Shown here: positions 1 to 8,937 of the stretch, piece by piece
Layout: the number at the start of each line of letters is the position of its first letter
Position numbering within the stretch: the stretch's first letter is position 1
Assembly (NCBI RefSeq): GCF_050315115.1
Contig: NZ_JBNPOJ010000005.1
Location: forward strand, 65,929 to 129,928
DNA length: 64,000 nucleotides
Origin: Peptoniphilus_A sp022767005
GTDB taxonomy: Bacteria; Bacillota; Clostridia; Tissierellales; Peptoniphilaceae
Direction of reading: 5' to 3'
Notes under the pieces: generated by a model
What the model was told of the DNA's origin: nothing
The model's input: the letters and a program-made list of their open reading frames with translations, nothing else
Databases searched by the model: none
Position numbers and translations under genes: made by a program

Positions 1-592
1 TTTTCATTAGCTCCAAAACTTCCTTTTGAATAGTAACATCAAGAGCAGTTGTAGGTTCATCTGCTATTAAAAGTTTTGGCGATGCAGAAAGTGCCATGGC
101 AATCATAATTCTCTGTCGCATTCCTCCAGAAAGTTCGTGAGGATATAAATTGTAGACATCTTCTGCTCTATTTATTTCAACTTTTTTAATCATCTCAAGG
201 GATTTTTCCTTAGCAGTTTTTTTATCTATATTAAAATGAGTTCTATAAACTTCAGACATTTGATAGCCAATTTTTAATGCAGGGTTGAGTGAAGTCATTG
301 GTTCCTGAAAAATCATGGATATTTCCTTTCCCCTAATTTTTCTAAGTTCTTCTGGAGAAAATTCCAAAAGATTTTTCCCTTCAAAATTTATTTCACCAGA
401 AATCTTTTCCAAAGATGATTTGTCAATTAGACCCATTATGGCAAGGGAAGTTACAGATTTTCCCGAACCACTTTCGCCAACTATGGCAGTTGTCATCCCA
501 TCGCGTGTATTTATATTAACTTTGTTGACAGCTTTTACTATACCTTGAGAGCTTTTGAAAAAAACTTCAAGATTTTTTATTTCTAATAACAT
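1..592 (-). CDS. oppD: Oligopeptide ABC transporter ATP-binding protein (OppD/DppD type), C-terminus outside window
   Basis: This is one of the two ATPases that power peptide import on the cytoplasmic face of the membrane. About 197 N-terminal residues of a family that is usually about 330 long are present; the rest lies left of base 1. The reading frame shows Walker A (GESGSGKS), the Q-loop (FQEPMTSLNP), the signature (LSGGMRQR) and Walker B (LLIADEPTTALD) in the right order. The ATG at 592-590 follows the stop of the upstream permease by one base and has a GGAGG-like ribosome site inside it, so it is the last visible gene of the opp operon. An oppF gene would be expected next. OppD and DppD cannot be told apart here. 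Confidence 0.93.
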   Translation of the reverse strand, partial: MLLEIKNLEVFFKSSQGIVKAVNKVNINTRDGMTTAIVGESGSGKSVTSLAIMGLIDKSSLEKISGEINFEGKNLLEFSPEELRKIRGKEISMIFQEPMTSLNPALKIGYQMSEVYRTHFNIDKKTAKEKSLEMIKKVEINRAEDVYNLYPHELSGGMRQRIMIAMALSASPKLLIADEPTTALDVTIQKEVLELMK

Positions 593-593
593 A

Positions 594-1436
594 CTACCTC
601 CTGAACTTTGGATCAAAGGCATCTCTAAGAGCATCGCCCACAATATTTAAAACTAAAATTGTAATGGCAATGGCAAGACCCGGAAATAAAGTTATGTGTG
701 GATAATTTCTAATATAGGCTCTCCCTTCAGAAAGCATTTGTCCCCATTCTGCTTCTGGTGGCATAATTCCCATTCCTATAAAGGAAAGAGATGCTGCAGA
801 TAAAATCGCCGTTCCAACTCCAATAGTTGCCTGCACAATTATTGGTGCAAAACAATTGGGAAGTATCTCCGCAAAAATTAATTTAAAAGTTTTTACACCA
901 GACAACCTAGCCGATTCAATGTATTCCAAGTTTTTAACAGACATTACCTGACTTCTCACAATCCTTGCATAACTTGGTATAGAAGATAATGAAACTGCTA
1001 AAATTAAATTTTTCATTCCGTTACCCAGCGCAGCTGCAAGGGCAATTGCAAGCACAAGTTGTGGAATAGATAAAATTGTATCCATTACCCTCATGATTAT
1101 AGAGTCAAAAATTCCTTCGTAGTAACCTGCAAAAGCACCGATAATTACTCCAATTATCGTTGAAATTATTACAGATGTAAATCCAATTTTTAGAGAAACC
1201 TTCGCTCCGTGAAGGACTCTTGAAAAAATATCTCTTCCAAAATTATCTGTGCCCATTAAGTGAGCACTACTTGGTTTTAAAAAGTTATCCTTAGGAAACT
1301 GCTCTGTATAATCATAGGGCGAAAGTACATCGGCAAAAATTGCCGCAAAAATTAATAGAATTAAAATTCCAAGGGCAATTACTGCAATTTTATTTCTGCT
1401 GTAATATTTAAAAAAGTTTTTCAATCTCTTTAACAT
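594..1436 (-). CDS. oppC: Oligopeptide/dipeptide ABC transporter permease (OppC/DppC type)
   Basis: Inner-membrane permease of 280 residues that forms the translocation pore with the OppB-type partner. It has an N-terminal hydrophilic start and TM helix (about residues 17-37), the family's periplasmic segment with the HLMGTDNFGRDIFSR motif (about 60-75), and the ABC-contacting EAA loop (ESARLSGVKTFKLIFAEILPN), followed by further TM helices. The ATG follows AGGTGA. The gene sits 7 bases after the OppB-type gene and 1 base before the ATPase, so the three are cotranscribed. The motif HLMGTDNFGRD is typical of the OppC/DppC/NikC group; the peptide size preference is not visible. Confidence 0.94.
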   Translation of the reverse strand: MLKRLKNFFKYYSRNKIAVIALGILILLIFAAIFADVLSPYDYTEQFPKDNFLKPSSAHLMGTDNFGRDIFSRVLHGAKVSLKIGFTSVIISTIIGVIIGAFAGYYEGIFDSIIMRVMDTILSIPQLVLAIALAAALGNGMKNLILAVSLSSIPSYARIVRSQVMSVKNLEYIESARLSGVKTFKLIFAEILPNCFAPIIVQATIGVGTAILSAASLSFIGMGIMPPEAEWGQMLSEGRAYIRNYPHITLFPGLAIAITILVLNIVGDALRDAFDPKFRR

Positions 1437-1443
1437 AGTTCAC

Positions 1444-2373
1444 CTACTTGTACTCGGACTTTATTCTTGGATTTATAAATCCATAGAGAATGTCGACAAT
1501 AATTGAAATCACAGAATAAACTATTGCAATAAGCATAATTGCACCAAGAATTATTGGATAATCCCGAGTTTTTATAGAATCAACCATTAGCCTTCCAATT
1601 CCAGGAATGGAGAAAATGGTTTCTGTCAAAATACTTCCACCAAGGAGTCCACCAGCTTGAAGTCCAATAGTAGTTATAACGGGTATCATTGCGTTCTTAA
1701 GTGCATGGACAAAAATTATTTTTCTCTTGCTAAGTCCCTTTGCATAAGCAGTCCTGATGTAATCCTTGTCAAGTACATCTAACATTGCAGATCTTGTCAT
1801 CCTCATAATTACTGCTGAAGACTGAAATCCAAGGGCAAACCAAGGCAATATCATCTGCTTTAAAGATGAAAAACCCGATGCTGGAAGCATTTTTAATTTT
1901 GTAGAAAATACTATTATAAGCAAAAGCCCTGACCAAAAAATTGGCATTGCAAGTCCAACCATGCCAAAGGCAGTTATAATCGAGTCTATAAAAGTGTTTT
2001 TCTTTAAAGCTGCAATTATGCCAAAGGCAATTCCCATAATTACTGCAATAACAAGAGCTCCACTTGCAAGTTTAATTGTAGTTGGAAAGACTCTAATAAG
2101 TGCAGCTGTTACAGATCTACCTGATTGATAACTTGTGCCAAGGTCAAAGTGAAAAATTAAATTCTTTAAATAGTTTCCATATTGAACTATAAAGGGCTGA
2201 TTTAGCCCCAAACTTTCCCTTATTGCATCTACAGTTTCCTTAGTTGCATTAGGTCCTGCCACTGCAAGAGCAGCATCTCCCGGCGACAAATATAAAAGCG
2301 AAAACACTATAAAGCTTACGCCTAAAAGCGTCGGTATTAATATTAAAAGTCTCTTTAATATATATTTAGTCAT
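1444..2373 (-). CDS. oppB: Oligopeptide/dipeptide ABC transporter permease (OppB/DppB type)
   Basis: Inner-membrane permease, 309 residues from the chosen ATG. The N-terminus MTKYILKRLLILIPTLLGVS is the classic OppB/DppB start; the EAA loop reads IRTAYAKGLSKRKIIFVHAL, and the end motif INPRIK is also typical. An in-frame ATG ten codons upstream exists, but the start at 2373 has AAAGGA six bases before it, so I use that one. The gene lies between the substrate-binding lipoprotein and OppC. The substrate is a peptide by family knowledge. Confidence 0.94.
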   Translation of the reverse strand: MTKYILKRLLILIPTLLGVSFIVFSLLYLSPGDAALAVAGPNATKETVDAIRESLGLNQPFIVQYGNYLKNLIFHFDLGTSYQSGRSVTAALIRVFPTTIKLASGALVIAVIMGIAFGIIAALKKNTFIDSIITAFGMVGLAMPIFWSGLLLIIVFSTKLKMLPASGFSSLKQMILPWFALGFQSSAVIMRMTRSAMLDVLDKDYIRTAYAKGLSKRKIIFVHALKNAMIPVITTIGLQAGGLLGGSILTETIFSIPGIGRLMVDSIKTRDYPIILGAIMLIAIVYSVISIIVDILYGFINPRIKSEYK

Positions 2374-2438
2374 ATCTAATCCTTTCTTTTGTAGAAAAGA
2401 CAAAATTCACCAAAGAATACCTTGGTGAATTTAAAAAA

Positions 2439-3965
2439 TTATTTTTCTAAAAGATTTACATCTTTAAGTTCTTGTGGATATTTTGGAAGAAGATCTAGTC
2501 CTTCAACTCTTTTATTGCCAGCAACAACTGTTTCGCCATAGCAGATGTATAACCATGGATACTCTTTATTGATAAGCTCTTGGGCCCTCTTATAGATGTC
2601 AGCCCTCTTCCCTTCATCAATAGTTGAAATACCTTCTTTTATTAAATTATCAAGTTCTTCATTTCCAAAGTACATATAGTTTGGTCCTTGACCCTTATTT
2701 GAAGAATGGAAAGGTTGAAAAAGTTCATAATGTGCATCAACAACTGAAGGATTCCAGCTCATGATAAACATATTGTGTTCCTTGTTCTTTAGTGCATCTA
2801 TAAATGCTCCCCATTCAAGTCTTTGTATATTAAGACCAATGCCATAGTCCTTGAGTTGAGCTTGCATCATTGTTGCCACATTTACCCTTTGAGTGTTGTC
2901 GGATGTATAAATGGAAAGATTTGTCCCTTCGCCCATTCCTGCAGCTGCAAAAAGTTCCTTTGCCCTTTCTTTATTCACAACATTTGGTTTAAGTGAATCT
3001 GCAATAGAGTATTTAAAGTTTGGATTAATTGCACTTGTAGCAAGTTTTCCACTATTCATATATACAGTTTCAAAAATTGAATTCATGTCAATTGCATTTA
3101 CCATAGCTTCTCTAGCTTCTTTTTTGTCAAAAGGAGCTTTGTCCATGTTAAATCCAATAAAATGAACTGAATTATCTAATTTTCTATAAAGTTTTAAATC
3201 CTTATTTTCTTCAATATTTGGAATTTCTGATGGATCTACTTTATATGCAAGGTCAACTCCACCACTTTCAAGTTCAATAATTCTTTGGGAAGCTTCTGGT
3301 ATTACTTTCATTTCTATTCCAGAAATCTTTGGAGCATCACCCCAATAATTTTTATTTACAGAAAAGTTTGCGTGATCATTTTGAACCCATTCATCTAATA
3401 CGAAAGGTCCAGTGCCCATTGGTGCATTGGCAAGATCTGCTCCACCTTCTACATATTTTTTAGACAAAATAGAAACAGCTGGATGTGAAAGTGAGTTCAA
3501 AAAAGCTGCATCTGGTTCAGTTAATTTAAAGGAGAAAGTTAAATCATCTTCTTTTTTGTAAGAATTAGGATCAATTTTTCCATAAAAAGATTTAAACTTT
3601 TCACTTGCTGCCGCTCTTTGTAAAGTAAATATTACATCGTCAACAGTAAGTGGATCTCCATTGGAGAATTTAACTCCATCCCTAATTTTTATCTTAAAAC
3701 TTTGCGGATCTGGATTCTCAATTGACTCTGCAATAGAATTTACAAGTTCGCCCTTTGAATTTCTTTTTACTAAAGTGTCGTAAACCTGAATTAATATATT
3801 TTCTGCATAGTCGTCGTTTAATTCATTAGTTTCAAGAGTTTGTGCGTCTTCTGAAACTGCAACCTTTAAGACCTTTCCTTCAGCCTTGGCATCTTCTTTT
3901 TTCGAACAAGCTACCATAAAAAGCGAAAGTGCTAAAAGCATTGCTATAATTATTTTTTTCTTCAT
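2439..3965 (-). CDS. oppA: Peptide-binding lipoprotein of the ABC transporter (OppA/DppA family, SBP family 5)
   Basis: Extracellular, membrane-anchored receptor that captures peptides for the downstream permeases. The 508-residue protein starts with a short lipoprotein signal ending at FMVAC, so Cys20 would carry the lipid. Family-5 features follow: an early domain with YDTLVKR and GVKFSNGDPLTVDDVIFTLQR, a GTGPFVLDEW motif, and a C-terminal segment ending in the usual lobe. Two in-frame ATGs lie 6 bases apart; GGAAG abuts the first, so the second (3965) has the better spacing. Only about 20 bases separate it from the murA stop, leaving no room for a promoter of its own, which suggests read-through from murA. 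Confidence 0.93.
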   Translation of the reverse strand: MKKKIIIAMLLALSLFMVACSKKEDAKAEGKVLKVAVSEDAQTLETNELNDDYAENILIQVYDTLVKRNSKGELVNSIAESIENPDPQSFKIKIRDGVKFSNGDPLTVDDVIFTLQRAAASEKFKSFYGKIDPNSYKKEDDLTFSFKLTEPDAAFLNSLSHPAVSILSKKYVEGGADLANAPMGTGPFVLDEWVQNDHANFSVNKNYWGDAPKISGIEMKVIPEASQRIIELESGGVDLAYKVDPSEIPNIEENKDLKLYRKLDNSVHFIGFNMDKAPFDKKEAREAMVNAIDMNSIFETVYMNSGKLATSAINPNFKYSIADSLKPNVVNKERAKELFAAAGMGEGTNLSIYTSDNTQRVNVATMMQAQLKDYGIGLNIQRLEWGAFIDALKNKEHNMFIMSWNPSVVDAHYELFQPFHSSNKGQGPNYMYFGNEELDNLIKEGISTIDEGKRADIYKRAQELINKEYPWLYICYGETVVAGNKRVEGLDLLPKYPQELKDVNLLEK

Positions 3966-3986
3966 TATCATCTTCCTTTCTTTTTA

Positions 3987-5234
3987 TTATACTCTTCTTA
4001 TATTAGCTCCAAGGCGTCTAAATTTTTCTTCGATTTTTTCGTAACCTCTGTCAATGTGGTGAACTTCAGAAATTTCTGTTTCACCTTCAGAAACTAATCC
4101 TGCGAGAATAAGCGCAGCTCCTGCTCTTAAATCTGTCGCAGCAACCTTGGATCCATATAGCTTACTCTTACCCAATAGTATAGCTTCTCTATCTACTACT
4201 TTGATTTTTGCTCCCATTTTTTTTAGTTCATCTGCGTGCATAAATCTATTTTCGAAAACTGTTTCGATAATAGCAGATTGCCCATCAGCTTGAGTTAATA
4301 GAGCCATAAATTGTGCCTGCAAATCAGTTGGAAATCCTGGATGAGGAAGAGTTTTTATTTCAATTGGTTTTATTTCTTTAGTTCCAATTACCCTAATCTT
4401 ATCGTCATTTTCAATAATTTTTGCACCAGTTTCCGCTAATTTTGCAATAACTGGTTTTAAGTGAGAAACAATAACATTTTCTATTGTAATGTCGCCACCA
4501 GTGATTGCAGCGGCAACCATAAAAGTACCTGCTTCAATTCTGTCTGGTATTACCTGATGAGTGCATCCTCCAAGTTTTTCCACTCCCCTAATTCTAATAG
4601 TTGAAGTGCCTGCTCCCATTACCTTTGCACCCATTTTATTTAAAAAGTTTGCAAGGTCGACAATTTCCGGTTCCATGGCACAGTTTTCCATTACAGTTTC
4701 TCCCTCAGCTAAAACTGCAGCAGTCATAATATTTTCAGTTGCGCCAACTGATGGGAAGTCCAAATATATTTTCGTGCCAACTAATTTTTCGCACTCAGCT
4801 TTTATTTCTCCATGAGTCATTTCAATATTTGCACCTAAGGCTCTAAAACCCTTTAGGTGTAAGTCTATTGGCCTTGAGCCAATGTTACATCCACCTGGAA
4901 GAGAATTATATGCCTTGTTTAATTTTGCAAGAAGTGGTCCCATTACCAAAAAGGATGCCCTCATCTTGCTCATAAGTTCATAATCTGTTTTATAAGAATT
5001 AAGTCCACTTGGATCAATAATTAATCTATTTCCTTCTTTATTTATTTTGAGGCCTAATTTTCTCAAAACTTCTGTTATTATCTCAACATCCTTGAGTTCA
5101 GGTACATCTTCTAATATTATTTCTTCCGTTCCAAGTATTGTAGCTGCAAGTATTGGTAGAGCAGCATTTTTTGCACCTGATATTCTTACATTGCCCTTTA
5201 GTGGGCCATTTGGTCTTACTAAAATTTTATCCAA
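3987..5234 (-). CDS. murA: UDP-N-acetylglucosamine 1-carboxyvinyltransferase
   Basis: First committed step of peptidoglycan synthesis: transfers enolpyruvate from PEP to UDP-GlcNAc in the cytoplasm. The length of 415 residues is normal. The N-terminal K-N pair (GAKNAALP, about 20-27) and the active-site cysteine at residue 116 in GGCNIGSRPIDLH are intact; this Cys is the fosfomycin target in the family. The C-terminal RAGAALILAGL motif is also present. The start is TTG (5234-5232) with GGAGG eight bases upstream. The gene heads the transcript that runs into oppA. Many Firmicutes have two MurA copies; whether this is the only one cannot be seen. Confidence 0.97.
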   Translation of the reverse strand: MDKILVRPNGPLKGNVRISGAKNAALPILAATILGTEEIILEDVPELKDVEIITEVLRKLGLKINKEGNRLIIDPSGLNSYKTDYELMSKMRASFLVMGPLLAKLNKAYNSLPGGCNIGSRPIDLHLKGFRALGANIEMTHGEIKAECEKLVGTKIYLDFPSVGATENIMTAAVLAEGETVMENCAMEPEIVDLANFLNKMGAKVMGAGTSTIRIRGVEKLGGCTHQVIPDRIEAGTFMVAAAITGGDITIENVIVSHLKPVIAKLAETGAKIIENDDKIRVIGTKEIKPIEIKTLPHPGFPTDLQAQFMALLTQADGQSAIIETVFENRFMHADELKKMGAKIKVVDREAILLGKSKLYGSKVAATDLRAGAALILAGLVSEGETEISEVHHIDRGYEKIEEKFRRLGANIRRV

Positions 5235-5272
5235 AAGGATTCCTCCTATATTCTTTTATTTATATCCATTTA

Positions 5273-5281
5273 ATTATATCA
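5273..5281 (-). promoter_or_regulatory. Extended -10 promoter upstream of murA
   Basis: On the minus strand the sequence reads TGATATAAT about 40 bases before the murA TTG start. It has the TGn extension that recurs at several promoters in this window. No good -35 was found at 17 bases. Confidence 0.55.
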
Positions 5282-5379
5282 TAGAGCCATAAAATATTTA
5301 AGAAATTAAAATTATCACTTTTAATAAAAAATATTATTTGTTAAAATAAGTTATTAATTAGTTAATGAAGGAGGCTTTT

Positions 5380-6534
5380 ATGAAGGAATTTATACAAGAA
5401 AAATACAAGGACATTAAGGAGTCCATTTATTCAGTTAACTATTTGAGCAAATACCCTGATTTTATAAATTTTGGTGTAGGCGATCCTGATTTAACGACCC
5501 ATGAGATGATTATAAAAGAAGCCTACGATTCACAAATCGCAGGTCATACTCACTACGAAAATCCTCAAGGCTACCTTGGTCTAAGAGAAGAAATTTCAAA
5601 AGCCTACAAAGAAGATTTTGATGTAAAATGCGACCCATCAGAAATTTTAATAACAATGTCCGGCACCGAAGCCATGTATATAATTTTAGAAGTAATTCTT
5701 AACCCTGGCGAAGAAGTAATTGTGCCTTCGCCTTATTTTAGCGTCTATCCAGACCAAATAAAAATGGCAGGTGGCGTTCCAGTTATATATGAAACAAAGT
5801 TTGAAAATGAGTTTAACATTGAGCCAAGGGAAATTGAAAAATTAATAAATAAAAAAACTAAGGCAATAATAATTAATACGCCAAACAATCCAACAGGTTC
5901 AGTGTATAGCGACGAAACATTAAAAGAAATTTATGAGTTGGCAAAAAAATATAATTTAATTGTAATTTGCGATGATATCTACACAATCTATTCCTATGAA
6001 AGCAAATTCAAGCCAATGATTTCTTACGACCCAGAATTTAAAAATGTAATTTCTATTTCTTCCATGTCAAAGGATTATGTAATGACTGGATGGAGACTTG
6101 GCGCCATAGTAGCACATAAAGATCTCATAAGTGCAATGACTTACGTCCACGAAAACATAGTATATGCAGTTCCAACTATTTGTCAGTATGCTGGTGCAAT
6201 GGGCATAGCTAATAGAAAAACAATTTGTCCACCACTTTATGAGGAATATAAAGAGAGAATGTATCTAGCTTACGACAGATTAAAAAAATTAAATTATGTT
6301 GAAGTCCTAAAACCAAAGGGAACCTTTTATATCTTTCCAAAAATTACCATACCTGGCATGACTACTGATGAAATTGTAAAAGAAATTTTGGAAAAGGCAC
6401 ATGTGAATTTAATAAATGGATCGGCATTTGGTCCAGCTGGCGAAGGATTTATAAGAATTGCAGTAACTGTCAATAAGGATAAAATAAACGAAGCCTTTGA
6501 CAGAATAGAAAAATTAGATATATTTAAAAAATAA
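5380..6534 (+). CDS. PLP-dependent aminotransferase, class I/II (AspAT-like)
   Basis: A cytoplasmic fold-type I transaminase of 384 residues. Visible landmarks are the substrate-side GVGDPDLTTHE (about 32-42), NNPTGS (169-174), the PLP-phenol Asp in CDDIY (197-201), the Schiff-base lysine at 231 in SSMSKDYVMTGWRLG, and a late arginine in GFIRIAV. An upstream in-frame ATG at 5365 was rejected because GAAGGAGG lies between it and the ATG at 5380. The gene stands alone between the divergent murA promoter region and a terminator. The exact amino acid substrate cannot be read; it could be aspartate, alanine or an aromatic or branched type. Confidence 0.88.
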   Translation: MKEFIQEKYKDIKESIYSVNYLSKYPDFINFGVGDPDLTTHEMIIKEAYDSQIAGHTHYENPQGYLGLREEISKAYKEDFDVKCDPSEILITMSGTEAMYIILEVILNPGEEVIVPSPYFSVYPDQIKMAGGVPVIYETKFENEFNIEPREIEKLINKKTKAIIINTPNNPTGSVYSDETLKEIYELAKKYNLIVICDDIYTIYSYESKFKPMISYDPEFKNVISISSMSKDYVMTGWRLGAIVAHKDLISAMTYVHENIVYAVPTICQYAGAMGIANRKTICPPLYEEYKERMYLAYDRLKKLNYVEVLKPKGTFYIFPKITIPGMTTDEIVKEILEKAHVNLINGSAFGPAGEGFIRIAVTVNKDKINEAFDRIEKLDIFKK

Positions 6535-6537
6535 AAT

Positions 6538-6585
6538 AAAAAGACTGAGCAAAATGATATATTGCATATCAACTCAGTCTTTTTT
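6538..6585. terminator. Bidirectional intrinsic terminator
   Basis: The arms AAAAGACTGAG and CTCAGTCTTTT flank an inner GATAT/ATATC stem, with a T-run on either strand. It ends the aminotransferase transcript and the DUF554 transcript that converge here. Confidence 0.85.
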
Positions 6586-7267
6586 ACATGAACTTTAAGA
6601 TTAAACCATAAATAATTGGAATAAAAATTGCTGGAGTCAAGTTCGCAAGTTTAAAGTCCACAAGTTTTAACATATAAAAACAAATGGCAATAATCATCAC
6701 GCCACCTGTTCCCGACAAGTTTGCTGCTACTTCTGGAGTAAATACTGGAAGCAAAAATCCTGACAGAACCACTAAAATACCTTGATATATAAAAACTGGT
6801 ATCGCAGAAAAAGATACTCCCTTGCCAAAAGTTGTGGCAAAGAAAAATGCTGTTAATCCATCCATAACCGCCTTGGCAAATAGGATGTCATTGTCCCCCT
6901 TTACTCCTGCATCAATACATCCAAGTATTCCCATTGAACCAACGCAAAATATTAAACTTGTAGTTATAAAACCTTCTGAAAATGTTGTGTCCTCAGGATT
7001 TATAAACCTGTTTTTTATAAAGTCCGTAAATTTATTTATTCTGTCATCTATTTTTAATAATTCGCCAATTGCAACCCCTAGAACTATGGAAATTATCACG
7101 ACAATAATTTCTCCTTCCAAAGATGATCTCACTCCAATAATTAGTACGCAAACTGGCAAAAATTTCATTATTGAATCCTGAATACTTTTTGGGAATTTGT
7201 CGCCAACAAAGGAGCCCAAAAGTCCAAGGACTAAAACACTTATTGCATTTACAAAAACTCCCAACAT
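6584..7267 (-). CDS. DUF554 family membrane protein (YqgA/YdfK-like)
   Basis: A polytopic membrane protein of 227 residues with about six hydrophobic segments. The N-terminus (MLGVFVNAISVLVLGLLGS) and the glycine-rich stretches GCIDAGVKGD and GTGGVMIIAIC fit the DUF554 family, whose transport role is not established. It follows the OGG-type glycosylase by 4 bases, so the two are probably cotranscribed, although no functional link is evident. Confidence 0.82.
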   Translation of the reverse strand: MLGVFVNAISVLVLGLLGSFVGDKFPKSIQDSIMKFLPVCVLIIGVRSSLEGEIIVVIISIVLGVAIGELLKIDDRINKFTDFIKNRFINPEDTTFSEGFITTSLIFCVGSMGILGCIDAGVKGDNDILFAKAVMDGLTAFFFATTFGKGVSFSAIPVFIYQGILVVLSGFLLPVFTPEVAANLSGTGGVMIIAICFYMLKLVDFKLANLTPAIFIPIIYGLILKFM

Positions 7268-7271
7268 ATTG

Positions 7272-8147
7272 CTACCTCCCTATTTTATTTTCTCTGCCAT
7301 AATAAAATAAATATTGATTGGCAAAACCTGCATTTTTGCCAAATACTTCACGTCCTCGCATTGCAATTTTTGATTTTGGTGTTTCTTCTTTTAAGTATAA
7401 TTCTTCCATTACTCTTTTTATCCAAACATCCACAGGAAAAGACTCCTTTCTGTCAAAGGCAAAGAGAAGAATGCAGTCGGCAACTTTTGGCCCAACTCCC
7501 GGCAAAACTTGAAGAGCAGCCCTTGCATCTTCTAAGTTCATTTTTTCGATTTCATCAATACTTACAATTCCACTATTTATTAAATTTGCCGTTTCCACAA
7601 TTCTCACGTCGCGAAATCCAACGCTTGCAAATTCACGAAGGTCCTCTGGCTTTGCCTTAGAAAGTTCTTCAGCACTTGGAAAAGAAAAATATTTTCTATT
7701 TTCATCTTCTCCTAAAAATTTCCCATACATTTCAGAAATTTTTTCGATGGATTTTTTTATCCTTGGTATTTGATTGTTTGCAGAAATTATAAAAGAAATA
7801 ATTGTCTCAAACTTGTCTTGATTTAAAATTCTTATGCCCTTGCCATATTCCGTTGCACTTTTCATGACATCGTCCTTAGAAAGCTCCCCTATTACCCTTT
7901 TATAATCCCTGTCGAGGTCAAAGTAATTGTAAAAAATTTCATCAAAGGAATTTTTATCCACATCCTTTAATAAAATTTTACCGTCTAATTTTTTAGCATT
8001 GGCAACTTTGCCATGAGTAATAAAGGTAAAAGAACCATCAGCCTCTTCATACCATCTAAAAGCTTGACCACAAGTAAAAACATCCCTTGGGTCAAATTCC
8101 TCTAATTCACTAATAATGAAAAAATTTCCATCAAAATCAATCTTCAT
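7272..8147 (-). CDS. ogg: 8-oxoguanine DNA glycosylase/AP lyase (OGG1-like)
   Basis: Base-excision repair enzyme that removes oxidised guanine. Its 291 residues show the OGG1 N-terminal domain (FTCGQAFRWYEEADGSF), the region EYGKGIRILNQDKFETIISFIISANN, and the helix-hairpin-helix plus Gly/Pro-Asp module: LPGVGPKVADC (215-225), with catalytic Lys221 and Asp240 in FPVDVW. All key catalytic residues are intact. The gene follows rex after a hairpin terminator and precedes DUF554. OGG1-type enzymes occur in many clostridia. The alternative, an AlkA-type glycosylase, lacks the conserved lysine, so OGG is favoured. Confidence 0.9.
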   Translation of the reverse strand: MKIDFDGNFFIISELEEFDPRDVFTCGQAFRWYEEADGSFTFITHGKVANAKKLDGKILLKDVDKNSFDEIFYNYFDLDRDYKRVIGELSKDDVMKSATEYGKGIRILNQDKFETIISFIISANNQIPRIKKSIEKISEMYGKFLGEDENRKYFSFPSAEELSKAKPEDLREFASVGFRDVRIVETANLINSGIVSIDEIEKMNLEDARAALQVLPGVGPKVADCILLFAFDRKESFPVDVWIKRVMEELYLKEETPKSKIAMRGREVFGKNAGFANQYLFYYGRENKIGR

Positions 8148-8164
8148 TAAAATTTAAACTCCCT

Positions 8165-8194
8165 AAATAAAAAACCTATTAATAAATAATAGGT
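8165..8194 (-). terminator. Intrinsic terminator after rex
   Basis: On the minus strand the stem ACCTATTA/TAATAGGT is followed by TTTTTTATTT. It overlaps the last base of rex. No clear promoter lies between it and the glycosylase gene, so partial read-through may feed the downstream genes. Confidence 0.75.
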
Positions 8195-8823
8195 CAGCTA
8201 ATTTCTTTCATAAAATAAGAAAGTGTTAGAAGTGAATCGTTAAGCCTTATGTTTTCAACCGCTACGCCAGCGGGCGCTTTTAAGTCGTAGGGTGCAAAAT
8301 TCCAGATTCCCTTTACTCCTGCATCAATAGCTCTTTTTGCTACATCTTCACAAAACTTCTTGGGCACAGTTATTATTGCAACCTCAACCTTCTCATCTCT
8401 TATGTATTTTTCCAAACACTTAATACTTCTTACCTTAATTCCGCTTATATCTTCAATATCTTCCCTTATATCAAAGAGGGAAATAACATTAAAACCAGAA
8501 TCTCTAAAGCCCTTGTACCTTGCAATTGCTTGTCCAAGTCTACCAGCCCCTATGACAATGCTATTGTAAGTTTTATCTATTCCAAGAATTTTATCCACTT
8601 GTTCCCTTAGCGCCTTTGTGTTATAGCCATAACCTTGTTGACCAAATCCGCCAAAATTATTTAAGTCCTGTCTAATTTGCGAAGCACTAAATCCAGTGAT
8701 ATAACTAAGTTCTTTAGAAGAAACTCTTTCAATTCCTCTGTCTATTAACTCTTTTAAATACCTGTGATAAACTGGCATTCTCCTTATAACCGTTTCAGAA
8801 ATACCCCTTGCATTCTTTGGCAA
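8194..8823 (-). CDS. rex: Redox-sensing transcriptional repressor Rex
   Basis: Senses the NADH/NAD+ ratio and represses fermentation and reductase genes. The 209-residue length is normal. Residues 1-75 form the winged-helix DNA-binding domain (SSKELSYITGFSASQIRQDL, with FGGFGQQGYGY); residues 85-200 are a Rossmann domain with GAGRLGQAIARY (92-103); a C-terminal domain-swap helix ends the protein. Translation begins at a TTG (8823-8821) with GGGGGTG five bases upstream. A Rex-type operator overlaps its own -10 (8839-8856), so it is very likely autoregulated. Confidence 0.96.
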   Translation of the reverse strand: MPKNARGISETVIRRMPVYHRYLKELIDRGIERVSSKELSYITGFSASQIRQDLNNFGGFGQQGYGYNTKALREQVDKILGIDKTYNSIVIGAGRLGQAIARYKGFRDSGFNVISLFDIREDIEDISGIKVRSIKCLEKYIRDEKVEVAIITVPKKFCEDVAKRAIDAGVKGIWNFAPYDLKAPAGVAVENIRLNDSLLTLSYFMKEIS

Positions 8824-8838
8824 ATCAACACCCCCTAA

Positions 8839-8856
8839 TTGTTTACATTATAACAA
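8839..8856 (-). promoter_or_regulatory. Rex operator overlapping the rex -10 box
   Basis: The plus strand reads TTGTTTACATTATAACAA, which matches 12 of the 14 fixed positions of the clostridial Rex site TTGTTAAnnnnTTAACAA. The minus strand contains TATAAT inside the site, so Rex bound here would block RNA polymerase at its own promoter. Confidence 0.7.
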
Positions 8857-8937
8857 TCTTTCTTGTTTTTGTAAATTAAAGCAAATACATTAATTACAAG
8901 TCATTATTGTGATTTAGCCGAAAAAGTTTTAACTTAT

